DNA from: Coptis chinensis
Lineage: Eukaryota > Streptophyta > Magnoliopsida > Ranunculales > Ranunculaceae
Length of the DNA: 64,000 bases
Direction: 5' to 3'
NCBI GenBank assembly: GCA_015680905.1
Contig: CM027377.1
Span: 36,170,501 to 36,234,500 of the forward strand
Of the stretch, positions 47,999-62,132 are shown piece by piece. The stretch's first letter is position 1. The number at the start of each line of letters is the position of its first letter. The translations under genes and the position numbers were made by a program. The notes beneath the pieces are model-generated. The model made no database searches. It was not told where the DNA came from and saw nothing but the letters and a program-made list of their open reading frames with translations.

Positions 47999-48013
47999 AC
48001 GGCAGCGGCGCCA
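47999..48013 (-). other. primer binding site, Asp-tRNA type
   Basis: On the minus strand TGGCGCCGCTGCCG lies two bases after the 5' LTR. From memory it differs at one position from the complement of the plant Asp-tRNA 3' end (TGGCGCCGTTGCCG). Athila elements use Asp-tRNA, which fits the gag type. Confidence 0.75.
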
Positions 48014-48015
48014 TT

Positions 48016-49683
48016 TGACACTACCTCTTTTTGTGTGTGTAGATGAGATGATGGGTGATGTAGATAGATGATGATCGTTGAACGAAATAGAAGCGTATCA
48101 AAACCTAATTATCCCTCAATAAGTAAAGGATGAGTAGGGTATCGTTCCACTTTTAAGTGTATGTTTATATGAAGGACAGGACTGGAAAGGGGGTTTGAGG
48201 GATTAAAAACTATAATTGTAGAGATTTTAGATTCTAATGCTAAACTAAACTAAACTAACTAAACTTATACTAAAGCTAAGAATTGGAAATAAGGAGAGAA
48301 TATGAGAGAGATAGATTCAAGAGATTCAAATCCACCAATGCTTTTGATTCAATAACTTTTTGCTTCATGTTGTTCTCCAAGTAGACTACAATCGGGCAAT
48401 CGAGCGAGTGTCGATGCCTTTTTGGGTGAAACATCGTTAAACAATTAACTCTACTTAAGGTTGTTCCTATGTTCATATTACTAGTATCTTCTTTCCTTTT
48501 ATGTGAGCTTGGGCAACTATTCAATGAATCACCATCTAAGGCAAACACAAGGAATACTTCTCTTACTTTAAAACACTACACAATTAGAAGAAAAGTAGAG
48601 AATAATAGTTTAATATTCAATTACAATAAATAAAACTCTATTCTAGCATTATATTCAATTGCAATAAATAAAAGCATGTTACTAGCAAATATTCAATTGC
48701 AATAAATAAAACCCTAAACTAGCATGATATTCAATTGTAATAAATAAAAACCTTAATCTATACTTCCATCCCCTGGTGTGGGCAATGGAACTAATAACTA
48801 AAAACATAAAGAACTAACACGATTGAAGAACACCATAAACCGGAAGAATCATTAAACCTTAAGCACCGGCTTCATCTCCTCCTTGAAGGAGAAGATTAGC
48901 CTTCCATAAAGAAGGAAGAACACGAAGAGCGAGAAGAAGAAGAGTCGAAAAGAACATAAGACTAGAAAGACTAATTTATTAAGACTCGACTAGTTAAAAC
49001 CGATCTTTTATTATTAATCTCTCTGCGCCTCAAGTTAAGGAGACAAGAATATAAGTGAATTGGAAAATTACATGAGGCACTTAGGTCCTCTATTTATAGG
49101 GGTTACAATGAGCTCTAGAAGCATTCAAACAGTCATTTGTTTCCTAATACAAATAGACTTCTTCAGTCCGACCGTCTTCAAAACTGAGAAGGAATTGGCT
49201 ACGATGTCAATTCATGCATCACGGACGCATTATTCATGCGTCCCGGACTTAATCAATGCGTCACGGGCCTTTCGATTTATCGTCCCCAGATGCACTCAAT
49301 GCGTCACGGGGCTTTCGATACATCGTCCCCGCACGCATAAGCCCGATTTTCTCTCTTACGCTCTATCCTTCTATCCTCTTTTTGCGGGCTTTGGTCCAAA
49401 CAACGAATCCTTTGGCCTTGGGCTTCCAAATAGACTTTAAAATAGGTCCAAGTCGCATCTTTAACAGCTCCAATTCCTTGGCCTTCTCCATGATTGTCCA
49501 CGGGCCTCCCATGTGATCCTTAATGCTCGAATTGCCCGTTTTACCCCATTTTCTCTAATATTCTACAAAACTCTCTTTTTCACTGTAGAATCTTAAAACA
49601 CAACTTATAAACACTATTAGTCCACTAAGATGGCTAAACAAGAGGCATAATCGAGGGTTAAATAGCACTTTTGAGCACTTATC
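48016..49683 (-). repeat. 5' LTR of the gag-protease element
   Basis: Plus-strand left end TGACACTACC, right end GCACTTATC; the last base of the usual TTATCA is changed to g. It matches 40744-42408 along its whole length with scattered small indels, more than expected for a very young insertion. Confidence 0.9.
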
Positions 49684-49983
49684 GGCCGAACCGGGACCAA
49701 GTGATGCGGACTAGGCGATATCCGGGAGCAATTAGCCTCCATGGGAGCTCGTCACGCACACCGGCCTTAAGACTCTGGTTCCTCTTTAGCTGCCCCGAGG
49801 ATTCTCAGTAGACTTTTTATTTTCCCGCACTTGTATTTTATTTATGTCGGATATTTTATTTACGTGTTTGCATTTTAATTTAATTTCTAGCCTAGTATGT
49901 CTTATATTTCCTACCTTTTCCAAAAAGTTCTGCCTTATCAAATATTATATTAGATCCTATATATTTGCAATATATATATAGGA

Positions 49984-50018
<35 letters not shown>

Positions 50019-50222
50019 ATTAATCACGTTACCGTCACTAACGATCTGAAAAACGGTCAGAAATCGGTCAGCAAAACGGTCAAAAAATGGCTCCATTTCC
50101 TTTCTATAAATAGGAAGTTCACCACATCCTTCACATTAACTCCTTTCATCTTCTTCTCTCTACATTTTTTTTCTTTAATTCAAATTACGTTTTTTGTTAC
50201 GTTCCTGCCAAATTTGAGCTTC
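49684..50222 (+). other. spacer with TA microsatellite and promoter-like region
   Basis: Continuation of the giant element after the minus-strand insertion. An AT-rich part has ggatctaatata/tatatagg inverted pieces and a (TA)n tract (about 49988-50015). Then repeated 'aacggtca' motifs (50050-50083) and TATAAATAG at 50105-50113 precede the small membrane ORF. Confidence 0.5.
50105..50113 (+). promoter_or_regulatory. TATA box before the small membrane ORF
   Basis: TATAAATAG is a near-perfect plant TATA box, 110 bases before the ATG at 50223, with a C/T-rich leader between. Four 'cggtca' motifs lie just upstream. Confidence 0.45.
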
Positions 50223-50342
50223 ATGGATGCACTAGAAAAGTTTGAGCATAGGCAAATTGAATATACTACTCAAGTCTTCATGCTAGTTTGTTTTATTATC
50301 GTAATGTTGTTAATGTGGCATATAGTCCTATCTAATATTTAG
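50223..50342 (+). CDS. 39-residue single-pass membrane peptide
   Basis: The ORF opens MDALEKFEHRQIEYTTQ and is followed by a strongly hydrophobic segment, VFMLVCFIIVMLLMWHIVL (about residues 18-36), then SNI and a stop. It would make a small type II or tail-anchored protein. It is not recognised. A TATA box and leader lie upstream, and it sits in the env position of an Athila-like element. A longer frame upstream (from 50016) lacks a good leader. It could also be chance in AT-rich DNA. Confidence 0.35.
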   Translation: MDALEKFEHRQIEYTTQVFMLVCFIIVMLLMWHIVLSNI

Positions 50343-50645
50343 ATTTGTATTTTTTTTCCGTTATCATTATGGTTTATTTTCACATCTCTATACGTTGTTA
50401 CAAATTAATGTAAGATCTTATCTACATGCTTTATTGATTTATGAATATACAAGTTGGTCAGACTACCCTGTGCAACATTCTCTCGTATATTCCATCTCTT
50501 CCCACGTCTAATTCACAGTATTAGGGATTTGATTTTCAACCATCTTTTGGGCAAGCACCTTGGCAGAATTATTTTAGGAAATACATGCGGTCTAACTACC
50601 ATGTGACACCTCGATCCGTATTTTCTAAGCTATCATATTGGTGCC

Positions 50646-50654
50646 TATATATAG
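50646..50654 (+). promoter_or_regulatory. TATA-like box before ORF 3b
   Basis: TATATATAG is 78 bases upstream of the ORF 3b ATG, followed by a C/T-rich leader typical of plant transcripts. Inference from position. Confidence 0.35.
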
Positions 50655-50731
50655 CAGGGCTAGACACCTCTCCAATTCAGTCTTCCCATTTTCATTAAAT
50701 TAGCTACACCATTCCATTCATTCCATCTTTA

Positions 50732-51835
50732 ATGGCCCTCAATCGAATTTTCGTGCTCGAGCAAAATTTTATGGAAAATTTCCAAAACGGTCTTTTTCAT
50801 CCATTTTTTGACACATAAATTTTACGTCGAGGATGGTTCCCTCTATTACATCATAAGCAGGCATTTTATTCCAGAGAATTGGTCCTGCTATTCTATACAC
50901 AAGGTTATTTCCAAACGGAAATTCTTTGTCCGTGCAAAACGGATGTGAGCGCGAATTGACTCCGAAAATCATCTCCGAGGTCCTTCAAATTCCCATAACA
51001 AACCCTAGGGTACATCTTCAGGATTCACCATTCGACAATTTAAGGCATCTAATGTTTGCAACTATCCTTCACGGTGAATATAACTGAAAAAACCACATTG
51101 TGTATCAGCAATCCTTGCAAAGGAACCAATTATTTGTGATCCAATGGCTAGCTCATAATGTGCTCGGCACATCCAAGACTTCCGAAATAACAAAACCCCT
51201 CCTCCATCTACTCTGGGTCTTGCAGACTAAATGCAATGATTTTTGCATAATTAAATTTCTCTCGAACGCGATCATGACGTGCGGGGAAAAGTCACTCCTT
51301 TGCCAACCATTGTGACACTTATCATGATGCGTTGGGGTTTTCCTATTACATCGTTCCTAATACACCTCTCGGAACAGCTAACATTCTCACCATTCACTCG
51401 GTTTGTATGAACGGGTTTTGGACTCGGGCGTTGTAAAGAACCATGCCGGTGCGAGAAACCAACGAAGCTTGTTCATTTGTCAACATCTTCACCGAAAATG
51501 CAATACCACAACATATTTAATCCTATAGAAGGCCTTCATTTAATTCACCAAGGACTAATAACATTATACACACATCGAATATCATCATCATCCGGTCTTC
51601 TTGAGTTTCACAATCGTAGGCGATAAAAGACAAGGAACAAGCACAATTTCTGCACAGCCACAACCAGTTCTTGGCAAATCACACTTTCATAATGGAGAAC
51701 CAAGCCGAGATTTACCAGACACAGAGTGCCCTATTACAACGGGTTGTTGCACGGATTGACTGCATCGAGAATCTTATAAATGGATTTCTCTCACCTAAGG
51801 ATCCTCGCCGTTACTTGGGCCATGACACAAATTAG
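50732..51835 (+). pseudogene. downstream ORF 3b, paralogue of 3a
   Basis: The start MALNRIFVLEQNFMENFQN..LFHPFFDT mirrors ORF 3a (NFGSLFENGMFYPFFDM). It continues YSRELVLLFYTQGYF, HLMFATILHGEYN and LLHLLWVLQ, the last matching LLWILQG in 3a. The C-terminal 47 codons (from 51692, MENQAEIYQTQSALLQRVV..) are helical and end in HDTN and TAG. Many stops and frameshifts make it a pseudogene. A TATA-like box lies 78 bases before the ATG. Confidence 0.6.
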
Positions 51836-52005
51836 ATTATGCAAATTTATGTTCTTTGTCATTTTTTTTTTTTTAGTTTTTAGTATAGTGCAAAATTTCC
51901 TATTGTAATAAATGTCATTTGTTTTTACTTAGTCATTTCCATCGTATTCTAAACTTTGGTTTATCTTTGTCTACAGGTGGTATCTTTCATCACACGTCTT
52001 CTGCA
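51836..52005 (+). other. linker between ORFs 3b and 3c, possible splice acceptor
   Basis: A T-rich stretch ends in tttgtctacag (51966-51976) 30 bases before the ORF 3c ATG, a good splice acceptor. It suggests ORF 3c could be expressed from a spliced transcript, as proposed for env-position ORFs of some plant retroelements. Confidence 0.35.
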
Positions 52006-54287
52006 ATGGCATCTCCAAAGATTATCGCTGAACAATCATTTCATGCTTTGCCGAATTCTCCTGCATATGGACATCTTTTCCGAGTCTGAGACCTTATCAC
52101 GCAAGTTGGTTGGACCTCCTTCATTCTGCACCCTGAGTAGACATACTCTCCAGGTTTGGCAGCTTATTTTTATGATCATATAGATGATCTACCTACTACA
52201 CGTGGTTTCTTCTTGAACGGATTTGCAATCCGTATTGGTAACACCAGACATCTCTTTTATGAGCCAACAATTGCTATGGCTTTAGACCTTCCCTATAATC
52301 AGCCAACCCCCATTCAATACATCATACAAAACAACTTTAATCACTACTTTTGGGAAGATTTTGCCGACCTCTATGGCGATGGCCTAACCCAAGTCATTGA
52401 ACGTGGGGAATCTGGCCGATGGCCGATTAAATCAATTTCCTTAGCCTGTATGACAATGAATGTCGGGACGGCCATGTTGTTTGTCCTTTTGAACATCATG
52501 GGGGATTGGCATTTTTCCACTACCACCGAAGCAGCTTGTAGGACTTTCCATGCTCTGGCTCAGCAACATACCTCCTTCGACATCACCAACTGATAAGAGT
52601 CCAAAAATGTAATATCATTACATTTAGACCAATTATGTGTATAATAAATAAGAGTTAGTACTGTTTACGTGATTTTGTGTATTTCAGGTCTTGGAGTCAA
52701 ATATGTGAAGAAATATATCACTTTTGCATGAGAAAGGAGCAAATGTTGGTTGCTAAGAAGTTCTATGGTTAAAGCCCAAGTTTCAAGGAGAAAAAACATT
52801 TTTAAAGCCTAGTCAAAGCTGAAAAGTCAAAGTCAAAGCGGGTAGAAAAAGAGCAGAAAACACAACAGAACTTCCGCAGGCCGTATCTTTGGACTCAGAC
52901 CTCAGAATTAGGCCTATTATATGTCAAAACGACCACCTCAGAAATAGATTTCTAATAGCCCAAGCCTTGACCCAATCAGAGTAGTAAAAGTGGATGAAAA
53001 TGGTGTTGAAGTAATTTCACGCAGAGAAACCCTTTTTGGACATATGTAATTAGGTTTTGGGCTTGATTTCATGGCCCAAAACATGGCTCCAAATCCCATG
53101 CACGAAATTGTAGCCTAACCCTCTCATATATAAAGAGGGTTAAGGCTAAAACAAAACTTGGCTACTCCCATCTTTAGTTTAGTTATAAATTAGGATTCTA
53201 TCTCTCTCTCTTTTTAGTTTAGTTTAGTTTAAGTTAATTAGTTTAGTTTGTAGCCTCCATTAGAATATTTTAATAAAAGCTTTAGTTTATTCAATTCTAG
53301 TATCTTTAATAAAGTAGTTCTTCATGATGTCTTCTTCTATTTATTATTATGTTTATGATACCCTCATGATTCTTAGCTTAACCTCGATGAAGACTTGATG
53401 TGTTAGTTAGAATTATTATATTTAAGAGTTTCACTCTAGTAGGTTAGTTGATTTGCCATGAGAATGGGTTAAACTTCCTCACATGCTAATTATTAGTTAG
53501 TAGAGATTATCATGAATAATTAGGGATCAATCACTTAATCTTTATTGGTTAGGATTGCAATAATCTACACTATCATATTAGGAATTTATCTAAGTGGAAT
53601 CAAATCCCCTAATTCCTTCTCCATATTCTCCATATTCTCCATATTCAATTGCTTAGTTAAATTATTATAAGTTAAATTCATATAATTAGTTTCATAATAT
53701 AAATTCACCTCTATAAATATTGCTCTCACCATTGTTTCCTTGTGTTTGATTAATTGGATTCTATTATGTCTTGGTAGCTTAGGAGTGGAACGATTACGTA
53801 CTTTGTATATTGCATGAATATACATGTGAGAGTAGGAAATAAATAATTTATATCTTAAGAATAAAGTTAGAGTAATCTAGTTGAGTTTTTACAAGTTATC
53901 ACCAACCTCGTAATTGAGAACCTGAAAAGGGTTCGTCTTTTTCGACAGCATTATATCACATTGCCAGTTACAGCATGCCGAATAATGATGACATTCTTCC
54001 CACAATTTGTGGCCACTTTTCATGACTGGGTACGAGTTGATTCTATGTGTCTGATGAACATGATAATTCATTCTTTGAGATTTAGGGTCTGGCGACAACG
54101 CTCTTCAAGGTATCTGAGGTACATTGATTATTTTCGTAAAGACAAAGACATGATAGCTCATTTGGACACTTCTAGAAAGAGGAAGTGGAGCGAAGTCTGG
54201 CAGACCGTGATTAACTGGCACGACGCAAAGGAATGGCATTTCGATAAAGATGAAGCGAGGATGGACACACCCCTAATTCGTAATTAG
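52006..54287 (+). pseudogene. downstream ORF 3c, split by a solo LTR
   Basis: Two parts (52006-52590 and 53907-54287) share one frame once the LTR and one TSD copy are ignored, about 320 codons in total. Motifs: YSPGLAAYFYDHIDDL, FAIRIGNTRHLFYEP, MALDLPYNQP, then after the LTR VIENLKRVRLFRQHYITLP, and a basic C-terminus (RKRKWSEVW). The order F/Y-rich segment, beta-like segment, LP motif echoes ORFs 3a and 3b. Two in-frame stops (TGA and TAG) lie in the first 60 codons; the rest is intact, making this the best-preserved downstream ORF. Function unknown; no signal peptide or membrane segment is obvious. Confidence 0.65.
52591..53901 (+). mobile_element. 1.3-kb solo LTR inside ORF 3c
   Basis: It starts TGATAAGAGTCC and ends AAGTTATCA, with a perfect 5-bp TSD ccaac (52586-52590 and 53902-53906). 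Its first 600 bases match 61463-62129. No coding region. The terminal TGATAAG resembles the giant element's LTR and the gag-protease LTR, so all three belong to related families. Confidence 0.9.
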
Positions 54288-56023
54288 GGCAGTGTAAGTT
54301 GATGTATAAATTTGTTGTTTTACATTTTGATGTAAAAAATAAATTACCTAACAGTGTGTTTTCACTTTTGTGTTGTATAATATATGTTGTGTTAGCATAA
54401 TTTTCTATTAAAGATGTCAGCTATATTTTTGCTCAAGCCTCTCAGGTATATTCTTTCTTTCTCTTGACATTTTGAGGACACAGCATCCGACTGTTTGGGG
54501 GTTGTGAGAACCTTTCGCAAAAATTAAGCATTTATAGTTTTATATAGTTTTATTTTCTGTCTAAATAAGTGTATTTAGTGACAAAGTCTCGTTTCCTTTT
54601 TTGTGATGAAAAATATTTAAAAATCTCACCCTAGCATTAGAATTAGGATTTGTTCTTAGAAACTTAAGTTAATACATATGCAATAGTTTTTACATCTTTT
54701 CATGAGCATTCATGCACTGACTATCATTAAATGTATATAGCATTAAGTTTTTGGGACCCACGGTTAGACAACCTAATTTTCATATCCTGTGAGAATTTAA
54801 CCAAAGAGCCTCAAAATATGTGATATGTGAGTAATGACACAGAGGAGCAGTTTTTCCGAATAGAAAGTTCACACATCTACTTACTTGATCATTACCCAAA
54901 TCCTAGGTGAGAATTTAGGCTTTATTTGGATTGATATAGCCAAAAATTCACACCTGTAAAAAAAATTACCGCTAGTCGCCCTACTGAACCTTTCATTAAC
55001 CCTTTCTATTTCACCAAAAATTCATTACCCATCTATTAACCACAAATAATAAGCCCACCTAGATGATGAGTATGAGAAATAGGATGATGTGCGGAAAAAT
55101 GAAGAGAAAAACTTGTCACAAATCAAAATCAGTTACCTTCTTCAGAAGAAACGAAAAAGGAAATTAGAAATATGTTTCCAAAAATCAAAAGAAATATCAA
55201 AGTTAGAATTTTCCCCAAAATCAAATCAAAGGAGAATACAAAAGCTTAAAGCTAAGTCTGGAAACTCATGTTAGAAGCAGAAAAAAAAATGATTTCTCTG
55301 GTGTAAATATCTCGAAGACCTTATTCTCTCATACGTATCATTTTTTATTTTTCCATTCCATTTTCTTCTACACTATCACTTATGCCCCATAACACCTAAT
55401 AAAGACCTTTAGCTCAATTAGGAGTAGGATGGTGTGATAATAAGTATTAGATGTGAATTTTCGACCTCGGCTCCTCTGACTGTCATTGAGTATGTGAGGA
55501 AATGTGTGCCCACTGCACACTGGAGTTAGGAAAACTTGAGTGGAAAAATAAGAAAGAAATTGTGTTTCAACACATACCTGTGAGAACCTACTTAAGGACG
55601 TTATCCAAAGGATCCAGAAATGACCCTGCTCGTACATTTCATTGTAAAGATCACTGCATGCATGCTCATATGTAGATGTTTTGATTATTGTACATATATT
55701 AACTTGAATTTCGAAAGAATTAATCTTTGTTTCCCCCGTTAGTGAGATGTATAGAGATCTGAGATTAATTAAAGGAACAAGCCTTTGTTACTAAGTCGTT
55801 GTAGTATAAATGAAGTTTGTGAGTATCTTCTCTGGAAAACTCTCACGATGTTATAACTCGTCCACTAGGGAATTTCTAGTGGTCTAAGGCCTTATTACAT
55901 ACGGTAAATGCAACCGCACTCTGCAAAATGAGACTTAATTTAGGACAGCACATTTTTGGCCACTTATCGTTTTAATGTCTCTTCTTTGCTTGAGGACAAG
56001 CAAAGTGCAGTTTGGGGGTGGTG
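54288..56023 (+). other. 3' noncoding region with polypurine tracts
   Basis: After ORF 3c the element has no clear gene. A 61-codon Lys/Arg/Gln-rich ORF (55089-55274) looks like degenerate coiled coil. Two similar tracts occur: TGTTTGGGGGTTGTG (about 54492) and GCAGTTTGGGGGTGGTG, the latter directly before the 3' LTR at 56024 and preceded by 'gaggacaagcaaag', a phrase typical of this position in plant gypsy elements. The first may be a decayed duplicate or the trace of a deleted LTR. Confidence 0.6.
56009..56023 (+). other. polypurine tract of the giant element
   Basis: The run AGTTTGGGGGTGGTG abuts TGATAAG of the 3' LTR. It fixes the direction of the element as plus and shows that 56024 is a true 3' LTR start. 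Confidence 0.75.
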
Positions 56024-56670
56024 TGATAAGCACCCAAAACTGTAATACTAAACCCCGTAGAGACATAGTAGTTTGGTTAATTATGTGTTTAATAATCATG
56101 AAATAATTATATTTTCGTACTTTTGCAGGTTTCCGCAATTAACGTGAATATGATGATAAAATATGCATCAAAGTACGGGAATACTGTGCATACTCGAAGT
56201 TTTCCCACTCAGCCCCAAGAAAGCCAACATAGCCTGACTAGAGCCAAAGATTCCAAAGGGACAAAACCAGTGCAGAACGAGTCCACGTGTAAAGAAGCAA
56301 CAAACTTCCAAAGCTCACATCTTTCAAACCTTGACACCGAGTTCGGAAAGTGAACTGCCAGAACGACCAGGGCAACGAGCTCTACACAAAGATAGAAAGT
56401 TGTAACAACGCCAGAATCCAGGCCGCCACTAAATACAATGTGGACCCACTCTGAGGGGCCGCAAGGCATGACGAGTCAGCATAGGCAGGTGGCAAGTGAT
56501 GGTCACTTGTATGTGACACCTTGCTCATAAGAAAAGACAAAGAAAGAAATACAAACTAGAAAAAGACAAGCTTTGTTAAAAGGTTTTGGATTTCTCTAGA
56601 AACATAAAAAGACAAAAAGAAATTAAATGGGGAAGGTTTCAAGTGAAGGGGCCATATATATATATATATA

Positions 56671-60205
<3,535 letters not shown>

Positions 60206-61186
60206 GGGCTGGAGACTAGAGACTTTAGTTTTAGCTTTTCATTTCCTGCTTTCATTTCTAGTACGTTGTCTTGCTTCCAGTAGTTTTCATACCAGCATCA
60301 ATACTGTAAGTCTTTTTACTTAATAAAAGTCAATTCTTTTACAGTTAAATTCCTATTCTTTAATTACTTAGTATATACAATAAGATTAATCTATCCATCA
60401 TGACCATGAGCTAAAATCCTCCCTAGGGGGAGGGTTAATGACGTTCATAATCCGATCCGGATTGACACTTTAATGTTCCAGGATCACTACTTAGGAATTA
60501 GGTGTAGATTATGCATCCGGTCCCAAAATGATTGAGATTGTCCAAGTTTGGAGTGCTGATGCTCCAGAACAGTCTCACGAGAGACCCAAAATGTCTCACG
60601 CGAGACTCTATGGTGTCAGATAGCTCTCTGATTTGTCCAGCTGATGTAGAATTGAACCAGGAGTTGAAATGATATTCTAGAGATGGAATATTAGTTTAAC
60701 TCCTTATGCTAGTGAGATGAGCTCAAAGATGCGTGCATCTCACTAGGGATCGATACTCGACGCCGTCTTAGGTTTGTCTATGAACTCGAGATAGATTAAA
60801 GCTGTAGTGATATGGTACTCTAACTGTTGAAACTGATTCTTGCATGAGTACGGTTAACCCTTCTCCTGTATCTTTATCCCTGTTTATTTTATGTAGAAAT
60901 CATCATTATTATTTTACGTTACTTGCATTGCCGTTAATTTCTCTAAACCTAAAGAAATAACCTAAAATCCTACTCACTAAAAGTTGTAAATCCAGTTGTG
61001 AACCTTGCCTAGCCCTAAGGTATAGACGATCCCTTACTCGACCTATCCTACCAACCGACGTGAGTAAGGTAACTTGACTAAACGGATGTTTACGAACTTT
61101 AGACTTCGGACTTCGGACTTAAAATAATCAAACCCTGAATTACCATTTATCAACAGTCACTTAAGACGATGATTCCAAAGCCAAGA

Positions 61187-61412
61187 CCTCCACTTCCAAA
61201 ACAACACTCAATAGCAATATTGAGTATGACCACACTCAGCAGACTATATATAGCAACTGGCCCACAATTATCTTTGATGGAGCCTTTAGCAGATTCAAGA
61301 AAAAAATGGTGCAGCAACAGCTTTCTGTAAGGGACCCAATGGAACTATACTGGGAGCTATTCATAGCACATTTAGATGTCAGAATGCTATGCAAGCTGAT
61401 CAAGTATATATA
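61187..61412 (+). pseudogene. RNase H-like (reverse-transcriptase-type) fragment
   Basis: The frame gives NWPTIIFDGAFS, then after a 1-base shift GAATAFCKGPNGTILGAIHS and CQNAMQADQ. The F-D-G-A-F and G-A-A-x(n)-G-x-I-L-G-A pattern is that of the RNase H domain at the end of plant LINE reverse transcriptases and related single-domain proteins. Only about 70 residues remain. It lies 35 bases outside the giant element. Confidence 0.5.
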
Positions 61413-61462
61413 GTTTTTTTTTCAAAATCAAGCCTGTAACTAATCACTATATGTATACTAAG

Positions 61463-62129
61463 TGATAAGCAACTAAAAGTGTAATTTAAACCCCTTAATA
61501 GTATTACATTTAGGCCAATTATGTTTATAATAAATAAGAGTTAGTATTGTTTACGTGTTTTTGTGTATTTCTGGTCTTGAAGCTGTTTTTGTGCTTAAAG
61601 ACGTCATTTTGCATGGAAAATGAGTCAAGATGATTGTTGAGGAAGTTCTACATTTAAAGCCCAAGAATCATGAAGAAAATCCTTTTTCAAGCCCAATCAA
61701 AGCTGGGAAGTCAAAGTCAATTCGGGTAGAAAAAAAATTGAAAAGTCAACAGAACTTCAAATAGGCGTATCTTTAGACTCGGGCCTCAGAATTGGGCCTA
61801 CTTTATGTCAAAACGACCGACTCAGAATAATCTTTCCAATGAACCTGGCCTTGGCCCAATCAGAGATGTAAACGTATATGAAAAAGGTACTGAAATAATT
61901 TCCAACAGCTGTGGCCTCTTTAAACTTAACCTAATGGACTTTGGGCTCACATTAGAGGACCAAAATCTCCCTTTTTGGCCCATGCACGAAAATGTAACAT
62001 TAACCCTCTCCTATATAAAGAGGGTTAAGGCTAAACAAAACTTGGCTACTCCTACTTTAGTTTAGTTGTAATTAGGGTTCTCTCTCTCTCTCTCCCTCTA
62101 TAGTTTAGTTTAGTTTTAATATCTTAAAT
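61463..62129 (+). mobile_element. LTR fragment, same family as 52591-53901
   Basis: It starts TGATAAGCAACT and follows 52591-53220 in order ('ttacatttaggccaattatg', 'aataagagttagta', 'ccaatcagag', 'aaagagggttaaggctaaa', 'tagtttagtttag'). A MITE interrupts it at 62133. After the MITE I cannot follow the match, so the right end is undetermined. Confidence 0.75.
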
Positions 62130-62132
62130 TTA

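Larger units (their letters stand above)
40744..49683 (-). mobile_element. non-autonomous gag-protease LTR element
   Basis: Two long direct LTRs (40744-42408 and 48016-49683) enclose minus-strand gag and protease genes. The PBS next to the right LTR confirms the direction. No RT, RNase H or integrase is present: after the protease ORF there is only about 1.9 kb of noncoding DNA up to the left LTR. Flanks are gcgaa on the left and gccgaa/ggccgaa on the right, a TSD blurred by one base. It sits in the C-terminal part of ORF 3a. It must use pol from another element; by LTR ends and gag type it belongs near Athila. Confidence 0.85.

Noticed and set aside
48002..48013. tRNA gene near the Asp-tRNA-like match
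   Set aside because: Only the 3' end complement is present next to an LTR, which is a primer binding site, not a tRNA gene.
49980..50020. TATA box in the TA tract
   Set aside because: A simple TA microsatellite; the specific TATAAATAG at 50105 is the better candidate.
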